DNA of 64,000 nucleotides from Campylobacter taeniopygiae (GCF_005406225.1 NZ_NXLY01000001.1:62001-126000), one strand, 5' to 3'. Positions 17,775-27,320 are shown, counted from the stretch's first letter. Made by a program: numbers and translations. The notes: generated by a model from the letters alone, not told the origin.

Positions 17775-19363
17775 ATGCAAAAAAATATAGAAGAATTACT
17801 CGAAGAAATAAAAAAAGTTAGAAAAGCAAGTTCTGTTATAAAAGATAAATTTGATAGAAATAAAATATTTAATCATTATGTCAGTTCTTATTCAATAAAA
17901 AACAATGTTAATAATTTTAATAAATCCTCTTTTTCTAAACAAGTTGTCGTAAAACTTTTAAGTAATTTATCAAGTGCTGGAGCGAAAAGAGCGATAAACT
18001 ATATCTTAAAAAATAATGATACTCCTTACCTGATTAATGAAAAAGGGGAAGAGGTTTTAGCTAAAGAAGTTTTAAAAGATTGGAATAATGATTTTTCTAA
18101 ATCAGAAAATGCAAAAGATGCTTGGCATTTAATGTTTTCTATAAAAGAAAGTGCCACTCCTAAAAATCTTGAAATATTAAAAAAATCTGTTCAGCGAGTT
18201 ATGGATAATAATTTTCTAGGTTATAAGTATATTATGGTTTTACATACTCATCAAAATAATCCACACGCCCACATAGTTTTAAATAAAAGAAATATATTGA
18301 CAAAAAAGAAAATTCATTTCAATAAAAAAGAAGATATAAAAGAGTTTTGGGACGATGTTAGAAATAATTTTAGTATGACTTTAAATAACAAAGGTTTGCG
18401 TTATCATAATCATTCCATTTTAGAAAAAGATTTAAAGAAAGAATGTGAAAGAATTAAAAGAAATTTATACCTTAATGAGTATGAAACCAAAAATGATTTA
18501 AATGAAATTTTATTAAATAGTATCAAGAGAGAAAATATTAAAATTGAAAAGAAAAAAGTAGAATTGATTTCTTTTATGAAGAGAATAAAATTTTAAAAGA
18601 TGAAAGAAAAAATTTGCTTAATCTTTTTAATCAATATAAAAAGAAAAATAATAAAAAATTTTATAAAATTGGGCGAGATTTAAAGCTTAATAATAAAAAA
18701 ATAAATGAGAATGAAAAAATTATTTTAAATGAGATAAAAGAGTTAAAAGAAATTTATCCAAAAATTGAAATTTTAAACAAAGAATTAAATAAATTAACTT
18801 ATGAAAAAATAATCGATGTAAAAAGATTAGAAACGTTTTCAGATAGTATAAAAAATGTAAAAATTTCATCAAAAAAAGATTATCAAGAATTCTTAAAAGT
18901 TAGAAGTTCTATTTCTAAAAATAATCAAAATTTAGATGATGCGATTAAAAAGAATTTAGAAGCAAATCTTATCTCTTTAAATCTTTTCAATGGTAAAAAA
19001 CAAAATATTTTTAATTTAAACAATAAAATTCAAAGTTTAAATAATGCAATTTATTTGCTTAAAAAATCAAATTCTGAAGTATGGGAATACGAAAACTACC
19101 TTAAAACTTTAGAAAGCAATAAGGACTTCTTAAAGGATAATATTTCCTTTAGATTTAAAAATTTAAAATTAGAACTTTCAAATAAAAGCACTAAAAAGAT
19201 TAATCCTTTTTTGATTAAAGAATATCAGAAAGGTTGTGAAATTTTAAATATCAAAGATGATTTAAATATAATCAATAAAATTAATAATTCTAGTTATTTT
19301 GGTAAGGTTAATAATAAGCAAAATGAAAATTTAAATGATTTAAAGAATAGAAGTTATGATTAA
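17775..19363 (+). pseudogene. MOBP-type relaxase/mobilization protein, frameshifted
   Basis: The first part (17775-18596, 273 codons) has a relaxase domain: the HxH metal motif is THQNNPHAHIVLN (His159, His164, His166), with an upstream GAKRAINYILKN helix as in VirD2/TraI-type relaxases. The frame stops at TAA 18594. In the second frame the sequence continues without a break as FYEENKILKDERKNLLN and runs to 19363 as a Lys/Asn/Glu-rich coiled coil. Adding one T in the short T-run near 18570-18575 would join them into about 530 residues. The gene is thus probably inactive, although the relaxase domain itself is complete. Strong AT bias and Lys/Asn richness differ from the chromosomal neighbours. 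Confidence 0.8.
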
Positions 19364-19383
19364 TGCGGATTATCCGCATTAAT
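19362..19383. terminator. Hairpin after the relaxase remnant
   Basis: TAATGCGGAT-TATCCGCATTA forms a stem of about 9 bp right at the relaxase-frame stop. It also overlaps the end of the convergent lipoprotein remnant and could end both transcripts. Confidence 0.6.
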
Positions 19384-19774
19384 TAAGGTATTTACTATCT
19401 TTTGCTTCAGTAGGGTCGCAAATTACAGAGTTATTTTTTCCCTTATAACAAATAATATTGACTAATTTATATTTATTTTCATTATTTTTTAATAGAAAAT
19501 AATTACAATAATCAGCAAAAGATGGCTTTTCTTGAATTTGTTCTTTTACAAATTGGACAAGCGAATTTCTAATTTTAGAATCAACATGACTTAAGTTTTT
19601 AATTGAAGTATAATCATAAATTTCATAACTTGGATATTTACTTTTAATTTTTTCAATTGCTGGATTAAAAAAAAGGAGAGTTATCCTTGTTTTCTGCTTT
19701 TATTAAGCTATCACTGCACCCCGTTAAAAAACTGATTAGCCCTAAGACTAAAATTCCTTTTAAATTTTTTTCAT
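19379..19774 (-). pseudogene. Small lipoprotein gene broken by two homopolymer frameshifts
   Basis: Read on the minus strand from ATG 19774 (with AAAGGAAAA ahead), the frame must gain one A within the start run to enter KNLKGILVLGLISFLTGCSD, a lipoprotein signal peptide with an LTGC lipobox. A second shift at the A-run 19667-19674 is needed to continue into FNPAIEKIKSKYPSYEIYDY and on to VICDPTEAKDSKYLN, stop at 19379. The reconstructed product is about 130 residues with extra cysteines in the C-terminal half. Function unknown; it lies tail to tail with the relaxase remnant and probably belonged to the same mobile element. Confidence 0.65.
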
Positions 19775-19858
19775 TTTTTTCCTTTCTTGAAATGTTTTTA
19801 AGGTTTAGAAAACCACTTTTCCATATTTTTATCAAAAATAATCTCCAAACTTATATCT

Positions 19859-20872
19859 TTAATCATTTTTAAATGTAAATGATATATTGTAGCTTTGCTT
19901 ACTATGACGTGGCAATACAATATCACCAAAATTTTCATGATGAATCGCATCAGGTAAAGTCTGCGCCTCTAATGCAATGCCTTCATTTTTATTTGCCAAA
20001 GCGCCTTTATCTCGGCTAAATGAAATGTTTTGTCCTTCGATCTTTTCAGGCGTATAAACAACAAGTCCATTACGATCAGAATGCACGATAATTTGACGCT
20101 TGCTTTCTTTATCTTTTAAAATGGCAACCAAATTTGTTTTAAGCACATAAGCTGTATCTAGTCCTTTAATTTCTTTAAGCACGGATTCTACATTTTTAAA
20201 ATGACGAAAATCATAAGGTGTGTTATCAACAGCGAGAAATTTTCCAGTAGGGATTAAATACTCATCAGTTTCTAAAATATGGTCGCTATTGATTTGTAAT
20301 TCATGCGTTGTCAAATCGCGACGATTGCTCAGATTAAAATAAACATGGCACGTTGGATTAAACAAAGTATCTTCTTCGCCACCTATTGCGCTATATACAA
20401 TGCTTACTTTATTTTGATTATCCAAGGTATAAACAATACTAGCTTGTATCTCTCCAAAAAAGCCATCCATACTTTCATCGATCTTTTTTTGAAAAGTCAC
20501 ACTCGCTCCATTTTCATCAACCGAAGTTGAATATTCCCAATTCCAAGTTGAAAAGCCATGTGGCCCACCATGAAGAGTATTACCATGATCGTTTTGCGGC
20601 AATTTATAATGCTTATAAGATGCGTTTTTGATCCTTCCAGCAACCCTGCCGATTGATTTGCAAATATTTTGAGGATTTGAGTAATAATCGTTAATATTAT
20701 CAAAACTCAATAATAAATTTTGATGCTCTTTATCCTTAGTCGGAACTAAAAACTGATGCCAAATTGCCCCCATACTAAGGCAGGAAATTTCTACATTATT
20801 GTCATTGATCAAACGAATTCGCGTCACTTTTTCATCATTATACTCGCCAAATGTTTCTTGCAATATTTTCAT
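19859..20872 (-). CDS. galM: Aldose 1-epimerase (mutarotase)
   Basis: A 337-residue galactose/glucose mutarotase that interconverts alpha and beta sugar anomers. Family motifs are GRVAGRIKNASY, LHGGPHGFSTWNWEY, the catalytic histidine in NPTCHVYFNLS and the general-base glutamate region ALEAQTLPDAIHH near the C-terminus. No signal peptide, so cytoplasmic. C. jejuni 11168 has, as I recall, no galM here; it lies between the mobile-element remnant and mrp and is probably acquired. It would make sense in a strain that uses glucose, which cannot be judged from this window. Confidence 0.88.
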   Translation of the reverse strand: MKILQETFGEYNDEKVTRIRLINDNNVEISCLSMGAIWHQFLVPTKDKEHQNLLLSFDNINDYYSNPQNICKSIGRVAGRIKNASYKHYKLPQNDHGNTLHGGPHGFSTWNWEYSTSVDENGASVTFQKKIDESMDGFFGEIQASIVYTLDNQNKVSIVYSAIGGEEDTLFNPTCHVYFNLSNRRDLTTHELQINSDHILETDEYLIPTGKFLAVDNTPYDFRHFKNVESVLKEIKGLDTAYVLKTNLVAILKDKESKRQIIVHSDRNGLVVYTPEKIEGQNISFSRDKGALANKNEGIALEAQTLPDAIHHENFGDIVLPRHSKQSYNISFTFKND

Positions 20873-21004
20873 TTTTGCCCTCCTAAAAAATCTTATACCA
20901 TTTTGACATTAATTAATAAATACTTTTTAAGAATGGTGTAAAAAAATTAAAAGTGATTTAAAAAGATAAGAAGTGAAAAAATATTTAGGGAATAACCCTA
21001 AATA

Positions 21005-22111
21005 TTAGTGAGAACAAGCGCTTTTTCCATTCATAATAGGCTGAATTGCAGAATTATCCGCACCGCCTTCATTGTTAATCTTTTCTATGAAATTCCAAAT
21101 TTTCTCAGCCGCCATTAAATAACGCTTTGAACTCACGCTTTCAGGATGATAAAAACTCACTGGTTTTCCATCATCTCCACCTTCTCTAACGATCATTTCA
21201 ATAGGAATTTGTGCTAGAACTTCGCTTTTGTAAGCTTTCGCCATTTCTTCAGTGGTTCCTTTGCCAAAAATATCATATTCTTTGCCATTATCAGGGCATA
21301 AAAATCCACTCATGTTTTCTACGATACCTGCGATTGGAATATGAAGTTTGTTAAACATATCAAGCGCTCTTTTGCTGTCATCTAAAGAAACGGTTTGTGG
21401 AGTGCTTACACATACACCTGCAGTGATTGGGATGCTTTGTGCAGAGGTGATTTGTGCATCACCTGTTCCTGGAGGCATATCTAAAAATAAAACATCAAGT
21501 TCAGGCCAAATCACATCAGCGAGTAATTGCTCCATCGCTTTCATGATCATCGCGCCACGCCACATAAGTCCTTGTCCTTCTTCGATCAAAACTCCCATAC
21601 TCATCATATAAATTCCATGAGTTAAAATAGGCTTTAATCTTTGTCCAACCACTTCAGGTTGAGTTTTGGTTTCTCCAAGCATTCTTGGGATATTTGGCCC
21701 ATAAATATCCGCATCCAAAATCCCTACTTTTTTACCCATTTTTGCCATAGAAATAGCTAAATTTACGGTTGTGGTCGATTTGCCCACGCCACCTTTACCA
21801 CTTGAAATCATGATGAAATTTTTCACTTGCGGAACGATATTTTTACCGCTTCTTGAATTGCTTTTTTCTTCAGGAATTTTTGGTGTGATAATATTAATTT
21901 CTATATTTTTTAAATTTAAAGATGATAAAACTTCGCTAACATTTTTGCGAATTTCATTAGAAACTTCAGGATTAGACGAAGCGATTTCAATATTGATAAA
22001 AGCTTCATTATTTTCTACTTTAACTTCTTTTACAAAATTAAAACTGACTATATCTTTTTCAAAACCAGGATATTTAACGCTTTTGAGTTTTTCTAAAATT
22101 TGTTCTTTCAT
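21005..22111 (-). CDS. mrp: Mrp/ApbC-type P-loop iron-sulfur carrier
   Basis: Mrp proteins are cytosolic ATPases that carry and deliver Fe-S clusters. The N-terminal MIP18-like domain (residues 1-80) is followed by the deviant Walker A SSGKGGVGKSTTTVNLA, and the DADIYGPNIPRMLG and LDMPPGTGDAQIT switch blocks. Near the C-terminal part there is ENMSGFLCPDNGKEYDIFG; a second cysteine usually paired with it (CxxC) appears as CP only, common in this genus. It ends in CSH. It corresponds to Cj1606c. Confidence 0.9.
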   Translation of the reverse strand: MKEQILEKLKSVKYPGFEKDIVSFNFVKEVKVENNEAFINIEIASSNPEVSNEIRKNVSEVLSSLNLKNIEINIITPKIPEEKSNSRSGKNIVPQVKNFIMISSGKGGVGKSTTTVNLAISMAKMGKKVGILDADIYGPNIPRMLGETKTQPEVVGQRLKPILTHGIYMMSMGVLIEEGQGLMWRGAMIMKAMEQLLADVIWPELDVLFLDMPPGTGDAQITSAQSIPITAGVCVSTPQTVSLDDSKRALDMFNKLHIPIAGIVENMSGFLCPDNGKEYDIFGKGTTEEMAKAYKSEVLAQIPIEMIVREGGDDGKPVSFYHPESVSSKRYLMAAEKIWNFIEKINNEGGADNSAIQPIMNGKSACSH

Positions 22112-22185
22112 AATTCTAATCTTTCCTTAAAAAATTAAAAATTTATTTTACTAATAAAAATCTAAAATTTAGCTTTTTGTAAGTG

Positions 22186-22191
22186 TATAAT
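22186..22191 (+). promoter_or_regulatory. Candidate -10 box for the ispDF operon
   Basis: TATAAT, within GTGTATAATATGG, lies about 50 bases ahead of the GTG start of ispDF, behind a T-rich stretch as in Campylobacter sigma-70 promoters. It would drive ispDF, the response regulator, sat and pgpA. Confidence 0.5.
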
Positions 22192-22240
22192 ATGGTAACA
22201 TTATATACATAGATAAAATTATAAATTTTAAGGAACAAAA

Positions 22241-23356
22241 GTGCAAGAATTAAGTCTAATTATGCTAGCAGCTGGAAATTCTACACGTTTAAATATGGAA
22301 GTTAAAAAGCAATTTTTACGTATAGGAGAAGATCCTTTATGGCTTTATGCGACAAAAAATTTAAGCTCTTTTTATCCGTTTAAAAAGATAATTGTTACTT
22401 CTGGTAATGTTTCTTACATGAAAAAATTTACAAAAAATTATGAAATTGTAGAAGGTGGAGACACAAGAGCGCAATCTTTAAAAAAAGCCTTAGAATTAGT
22501 CGAAACAGAATTTGTTATGGTTAGCGATGTTGCAAGAGTTTTTATCAGTAAAAATTTATTTGATCGTTTGCTTGAAAATATCGATAAAGCAGATTGCATC
22601 ACCCCTGCTTTAAAAGTTTGCGATACCACGCTTTTTGATGAACAAGCCATACAAAGAGAAAAAATTAAACTCATTCAAACGCCACAAATTTCACGCACAA
22701 ATTTACTCAAAAAGGCCTTAGAACAAAATTCTGATTTTACAGATGATAGCACCGCTATCGCAGCTTTAGGGGGTAAAATTTGGTTTATAGAGGGTGAAGA
22801 AAATGCTAGAAAACTAACCTTTAAAGAAGACTTAGTTAAATTAAATCTCCCAAAACCTAGTCATGAAATTTTTTGCGGAAATGGTTTTGATGTCCATGAA
22901 TTTGGCCAAACAAGGCCTTTAATCTTAGGCGGTATCGAAATTCATCCTAGCATGGGCTTAAAAGCACATTCAGATGGCGATGTTTTAGCGCATTCTTTAA
23001 CCGATGCGATTTTAGGTGCGGCTGGCTTAGGCGATATAGGCGAACTTTATCCTGATACTGATATGAAATTTAAAGATGCTGATTCTATGGAACTTTTAAA
23101 AAAGGCTTATCAAAAAGTCAAAGAAGTTGGCTTTGAGCTTATAAATGCTGATATTTGCGTTATCGCAGAAGCTCCAAAACTACACAAATTTAAAGAAGAA
23201 ATTAGAGCTAATATAGCCTCAACCCTTAATATCAGCGAACACAGGATCAATGTAAAAGCCACCACCACAGAAAAACTAGGATTTATCGGTCGCAAAGAAG
23301 GCATAGCGGTTTTAAGCAATGCAAATTTAAAATATTTTGATTGGACAAAATTATGA
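22241..23356 (+). CDS. ispDF: Bifunctional MEP cytidylyltransferase / MEcPP synthase
   Basis: A fusion of two isoprenoid (MEP-pathway) enzymes. The IspD half (1-205) shows LIMLAAGNSTRLNMEVKKQF and IQTPQISRTNLLKKAL. The IspF half (about 206-371) shows the zinc-site GFDVHEFG, LKAHSDGDVLAHSLTDAILG and the C-terminal ATTTEKLGFIGRKEGIAV. The fusion is normal for Campylobacter. The start is GTG after AAGGAACAAAA. Its stop overlaps the next ATG (ATGA at 23353), implying coupled translation with the response regulator. Confidence 0.95.
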   Translation: MQELSLIMLAAGNSTRLNMEVKKQFLRIGEDPLWLYATKNLSSFYPFKKIIVTSGNVSYMKKFTKNYEIVEGGDTRAQSLKKALELVETEFVMVSDVARVFISKNLFDRLLENIDKADCITPALKVCDTTLFDEQAIQREKIKLIQTPQISRTNLLKKALEQNSDFTDDSTAIAALGGKIWFIEGEENARKLTFKEDLVKLNLPKPSHEIFCGNGFDVHEFGQTRPLILGGIEIHPSMGLKAHSDGDVLAHSLTDAILGAAGLGDIGELYPDTDMKFKDADSMELLKKAYQKVKEVGFELINADICVIAEAPKLHKFKEEIRANIASTLNISEHRINVKATTTEKLGFIGRKEGIAVLSNANLKYFDWTKL

Positions 23357-24237
23357 AAGTTTTAATCATAGAAAATGAAATTTACTTAGCGCAAAGCATC
23401 GGTATAAAACTTAATAATATGGGCTATGATTGCACTATTATTAATTCTTTTAATGAATTTAATGAAGAAAAACGTTATGATATTATCTTACTTTCAGCTA
23501 ATACTAGTAATTTTTTAAAAGCTGTAGAACATTTTAAAAACAGTATTATTATTTTACTGATTTCTTATATAAGCACTGATGTAGTTTCAACGCCTTTAAA
23601 AATGGGTGCTAGTGATTACATACAAAAACCTTTTATGATAGAAGAGCTAATAAGAAAAATAAAACACCATCAAGATTTTAGAAAGCTTTTAGCAGCAAAT
23701 AAAACTTATGAAAGCTACATAAAATCTCGCATAAAAATGATAAAAATTCCAGAATACAATTATAAAAAAATCAAACTTCCACTCATTTTAAAATCCAATC
23801 TCCAAAATTCAGCTGATGCTTTTGTTTTTAAATATCTTTATGAACATAATATGGAATTTGCTTATATTGATTTAGCTGCTACTAATGCCATCGAAAAAGT
23901 AATGAAATTTCATTTTGAAAATTCTCTTTTATTTTTGAATAATCTTCAAATTTTAAAAACATCAGAGAGAGAAATTTTATTTAATTTCATAAAAAATAAG
24001 CCTGTAATTTTGCACACGAATTCTCAAATAGAAAATTCAAAATTCAATCAAATAGATCTAAACGATGATCAAAAGGGCATCATCAGTGATGAAATTTTAA
24101 CTATTGATGAGTATATAAGATACATAGTTTTAAACTATCAAAATGTGCTTTCTGATACAGAGCTTTCTAAAAAAATAGGAATTTCTCGCAAATCCTTATG
24201 GCAAAAAAGGAAAAAATATGACCTCAAGAAAAAATAA
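23353..24237 (+). CDS. Atypical response regulator with Fis-like helix-turn-helix
   Basis: The start is put at ATG 23353, overlapping the ispDF stop. Residues 1-120 form a receiver domain (VLIIENEIYLAQSIG; conserved lysine in DYIQKPF, Lys92), but the phospho-acceptor aspartate is replaced: the strand reads DIILLSANTSN, with serine at about position 48. A degenerate central region follows and the end carries a Fis-type helix-turn-helix, LSDTELSKKIGISRKSLWQKR. The layout is like an NtrC-type regulator that lost a working sigma-54 ATPase module: no Walker A or GAFTGA motif is seen. No kinase is adjacent. It corresponds to Cj1608; targets unknown. Confidence 0.82.
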   Translation: MKVLIIENEIYLAQSIGIKLNNMGYDCTIINSFNEFNEEKRYDIILLSANTSNFLKAVEHFKNSIIILLISYISTDVVSTPLKMGASDYIQKPFMIEELIRKIKHHQDFRKLLAANKTYESYIKSRIKMIKIPEYNYKKIKLPLILKSNLQNSADAFVFKYLYEHNMEFAYIDLAATNAIEKVMKFHFENSLLFLNNLQILKTSEREILFNFIKNKPVILHTNSQIENSKFNQIDLNDDQKGIISDEILTIDEYIRYIVLNYQNVLSDTELSKKIGISRKSLWQKRKKYDLKKK

Positions 24238-25375
24238 AACAATTATAATTGATGAAAATGAATTAGGCATTCTTTCTCTTATAGAAGAAGGTTTGCTAGG
24301 GAATTGCAATTATTTAATGGATGAAAATGAAAGTAAAGAAATTTTAAAAACTGGCAAATTAAAAGGAGAAAATTTTCCCTATCCTTTCACCTTTGCTCCT
24401 AAAAATGCAGAAAAAGTCTTAAAAAATCTCAAAGAAAAAGATAAAATCGAACTCATTTGTAATGAGAAAATAGTAGGTTATATAGAATTTAAAAATAAAT
24501 TTAAAAATGATAAAAATTTTTCGAGTATTTTCAGCTCTAGAACCTGTTCTTTAGAAAACAATGGAAAAACTTGTATCAGTGGAAAAATAAAAATCTATGA
24601 TTCTCCTATAAAAACTATCAAACAACAATTTCAACTCGTAAAAGAAAAACTCAATGCTCAAAAAATAACTGCTTTAGTGACCAATCTTGATCCTTTGCAT
24701 AGAGCACATGAAAGAATGTTTCGTTGGGCTATAGATAAAGCGGATTTAGTAGTGATCTTTTTAGTAGAATCTTTTTATGAGGATGGCTTTGAATTTAATT
24801 TAAAAGAAAAATATTTGCAAAAGCTCATACAAAATTATTTGCCACCCGATAAAATCTTTGTTTTTCCTTTAAAAAATATTGATCTTTTTCATTCTCATTT
24901 AAATCCTGCACTTGAAAGCATAGTAGCAAAAAATTTAGGCTGCACTAAACTTGTGGTAGGACAAAATCACACAGGCCTTGGGATGTTTTATGATGAAAAT
25001 CAACCCAAATCGATTTTGGATGAATTTTCCAAAGATTACGGCATAGAAGTGATTATTTTACCTGAATTTGTATTTTGCAATGTTTGCCATATGATCGTAA
25101 GTACTCGATCTTGCCCGCATGGATTTCACCATCATTTACATTATAATTCTCAATCTTTGAAAAATTTATTAAGATTAGGTATTATTCCACCTGCGCTTTT
25201 TATGCGAAAAGAAATTTCAAGTATGATTTTATCTTCAATCTTTCCAAAGCGTTTTAAAAATTTTCAAAAAATATATAACGATCTTTTTGCCACAGATGGT
25301 ATTTTAGAAGATAAAGAAGATGAAGAATTTTATCAAAAACTTTTAGAAGCGTATCAAATGTCTTATATCGTTTGA
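24218..25375 (+). CDS. Sulfate adenylyltransferase (ATP sulfurylase)-like protein
   Basis: A 385-residue protein of the Sat/ATP sulfurylase family, which adenylates sulfate. The nucleotide-binding motifs are present with variation: LHRAHERMFRWAIDKAD in place of the usual PxHRGH motif, then GQNHTGLGMFYD corresponding to the GRDHAG motif. Near the C-terminus is the CNVCHMIVSTRSCPHG cysteine cluster found in short bacterial forms. It starts inside the response-regulator 3' end. No APS reductase or kinase is nearby, so whether it assimilates sulfate is open. It corresponds to Cj1609. Confidence 0.75.
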   Translation: MTSRKNKTIIIDENELGILSLIEEGLLGNCNYLMDENESKEILKTGKLKGENFPYPFTFAPKNAEKVLKNLKEKDKIELICNEKIVGYIEFKNKFKNDKNFSSIFSSRTCSLENNGKTCISGKIKIYDSPIKTIKQQFQLVKEKLNAQKITALVTNLDPLHRAHERMFRWAIDKADLVVIFLVESFYEDGFEFNLKEKYLQKLIQNYLPPDKIFVFPLKNIDLFHSHLNPALESIVAKNLGCTKLVVGQNHTGLGMFYDENQPKSILDEFSKDYGIEVIILPEFVFCNVCHMIVSTRSCPHGFHHHLHYNSQSLKNLLRLGIIPPALFMRKEISSMILSSIFPKRFKNFQKIYNDLFATDGILEDKEDEEFYQKLLEAYQMSYIV

Positions 25376-25384
25376 AAGGTAATA

Positions 25385-25885
25385 ATGCAAAAAATTTTCT
25401 TGACTTTTTTTTATTCAGGTTGCGCCCCAAAAGCATCTGGAACTTTTGGGACTATCGCTGCTTTAATTCCTGCTTTTTTTATTTTAAGATATCTAGGAAG
25501 CACCACATTAGTACTACTTAGCTTTTTGATTTTTCTCATCAGTATACGTGTGATTGATGATTATGAAAAAAGCACTGGAATTCACGATGATAAACACATA
25601 GTAATTGATGAAGTTGCGGGAGTTTTTTTAGCTTGTGCTATAGCAGCTAATGCATCAAATTCTTTATTAAATTTCATCATGGCTTTTGTATTTTTTCGCT
25701 TGTTTGACATCACTAAACCTTCTATTATAGGAAAGATTGATAAAAAAGTTAAGGGTGGCTTAGGAGTGATGTTAGATGATATGGCAGCGGGTTTATTTGC
25801 TGGACTTTTAAGCGCTGTAATCTATGGAATTTTAATCAAATTTGATCTTTTATTTTGGGATAAAAAATTAATAGATTTATTTTGA
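25385..25885 (+). CDS. pgpA: Phosphatidylglycerophosphatase A
   Basis: PgpA removes phosphate from phosphatidylglycerophosphate to give phosphatidylglycerol. The 166-residue membrane protein has the family signature GCAPKASGTFGTI at the N-terminus, the acidic active-site block DKHIVIDEVAGV and the later FDITKPSIIG and MLDDMAAGLFAG motifs, with about four hydrophobic helices between. It follows the sulfurylase gene by nine bases. Confidence 0.92.
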   Translation: MQKIFLTFFYSGCAPKASGTFGTIAALIPAFFILRYLGSTTLVLLSFLIFLISIRVIDDYEKSTGIHDDKHIVIDEVAGVFLACAIAANASNSLLNFIMAFVFFRLFDITKPSIIGKIDKKVKGGLGVMLDDMAAGLFAGLLSAVIYGILIKFDLLFWDKKLIDLF

Positions 25886-25963
25886 AATTTTTCTTAAATT
25901 AATGAAATTTTAAATTTTATTCTTATATAATTAACCCTTAAAATTTCAAAAAAGGAATATTTA

Positions 25964-26227
25964 ATGGCAAACCATAAATCTGCTGAAAAAAGAGCGAGAC
26001 AGACTATTAAAAAAACAGAAAGAAATAGATTTTATAGAACAAGACTTAAAAATATCACAAAAGCTGTAAGAGAAGCAGCTGCTAAAAATGATAAAAACGC
26101 TGCAAATGAGGCTTTCAAAATAGCTAATAAAAGCATTCATGCTATGGTTAGTCGCGGTTTTCTTAAAAAACAAACTGCTTCACGCCGTGTAAGCCGCTTA
26201 GCTCTTTTAGTTAATAAAATTGCATAA
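25964..26227 (+). CDS. rpsT: 30S ribosomal protein S20
   Basis: An 87-residue, Lys/Arg/Ala-rich helical protein that binds 16S rRNA. It begins [21 protein letters not shown] and ends in [18 protein letters not shown], both diagnostic of S20. AAAGGAATATTTA precedes the ATG. prfA follows after 11 bases, a usual pairing in epsilonproteobacteria. Confidence 0.96.
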   Translation: MANHKSAEKRARQTIKKTERNRFYRTRLKNITKAVREAAAKNDKNAANEAFKIANKSIHAMVSRGFLKKQTASRRVSRLALLVNKIA

Positions 26228-26238
26228 TTTTATTTTTA

Positions 26239-27306
26239 ATGTTAGCTGATAAACTAGACCCTTTTTTAAAACGCTATGAAGAGTTAAATTCTCTTCTTAG
26301 TAGCTCTGATATCATTAATGATATCGAAAAGATGACTTCTCTCTCGAAAGAACAAAAGAATTTAGAACCTATTGTTTTAAAGGCTAAAGAATATTTACAA
26401 ACTTTAGAAAGTATAGAAGAAAACAAAGCTTTGCTTAATGATAGCGAACTTGGAGAACTAGCTAAAGAAGAACTAAAAATTCTAGAAGAATCTAAACCAA
26501 AACTTGAAGAAGAACTTAAAATTTTACTCTTACCTAAAGATCCAAACGATGAAAGAAATATCTTTTTAGAAATTCGTGCGGGCACTGGTGGAGATGAGGC
26601 TTCTTTATTTGTTGGCGATCTTGTAAAAGCCTATTCAAGATACGCAGAAAATCGTAATTACAAATTAGAAATAGTCAGTTCAAGCGAAGGAAGTGTTGGA
26701 GGTTTTAAAGAAATTATAATGCTAGTTAAAGGCATAGGGGCTTATTCTAGATTAAAATACGAAGGCGGAACTCATAGAGTTCAAAGAGTTCCTCAAACAG
26801 AATCTCAAGGAAGGGTACATACTTCTGCAATTACGGTTGCTGTTATGCCAGAAGTAGATGATATCGAAATACAAATCAATCCTAATGATCTAAAAATCGA
26901 TGTGATGCGTTCTTCAGGTCATGGCGGACAAAGTGTTAATACTACCGATTCAGCCGTTCGTATCACTCATATCCCTACTGGTATAGTTGTGGTCAATCAA
27001 GATGGAAAAAGTCAGCATAAAAACAAAGAAAGTGCTATGAAAGTTTTAAAAGCTAGACTTTTTGAAATGCAAGAAAGCGAACGCTTAGCCCAAGAAAGTG
27101 AAGCAAGAAAATCTCAAGTGGGAAGTGGAGATAGAAGTGAACGCATACGCACTTACAATTTTCCTCAAAATCGTATCAGTGATCATCGTATAAATTTAAC
27201 CTTATATCGTTTAGACTCTATCATGCAAGATGGACTTTTTGATGAAATTATCGAACCTTTAATCGCCCATTATCAAGCTGAGTCTTTGCAAGAGCAAAAT
27301 TTATAA
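26239..27306 (+). CDS. prfA: Peptide chain release factor 1
   Basis: RF1 reads UAA and UAG stop codons and triggers peptide release. The catalytic GGQ is in [17 protein letters not shown]; the class signature [13 protein letters not shown] and the stop-codon-reading region [15 protein letters not shown] are visible. Length 355 is normal. The start ATG is close to rpsT, with no strong ribosome site. A hairpin overlaps its stop. Confidence 0.95.
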   Translation: MLADKLDPFLKRYEELNSLLSSSDIINDIEKMTSLSKEQKNLEPIVLKAKEYLQTLESIEENKALLNDSELGELAKEELKILEESKPKLEEELKILLLPKDPNDERNIFLEIRAGTGGDEASLFVGDLVKAYSRYAENRNYKLEIVSSSEGSVGGFKEIIMLVKGIGAYSRLKYEGGTHRVQRVPQTESQGRVHTSAITVAVMPEVDDIEIQINPNDLKIDVMRSSGHGGQSVNTTDSAVRITHIPTGIVVVNQDGKSQHKNKESAMKVLKARLFEMQESERLAQESEARKSQVGSGDRSERIRTYNFPQNRISDHRINLTLYRLDSIMQDGLFDEIIEPLIAHYQAESLQEQNL

Positions 27307-27320
27307 TTTTGCTCTTTTTT
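27291..27320 (+). terminator. Terminator of the rpsT-prfA transcript
   Basis: AGAGCAAAAT-TTATA-ATTTTGCTCT followed by TTTTT. The stem spans the prfA stop codon, and the end abuts the convergent chuZ stop. Confidence 0.8.

Noticed and set aside
17775..19363. Programmed frameshift in the relaxase gene
   Set aside because: No slippery heptamer or downstream stem was recognised, and a neighbouring gene also carries homopolymer shifts, so decay is simpler.
16471..19858. Insertion sequence or prophage
   Set aside because: No transposase, integrase or phage structural gene was found; the evidence points to a mobilizable plasmid remnant.
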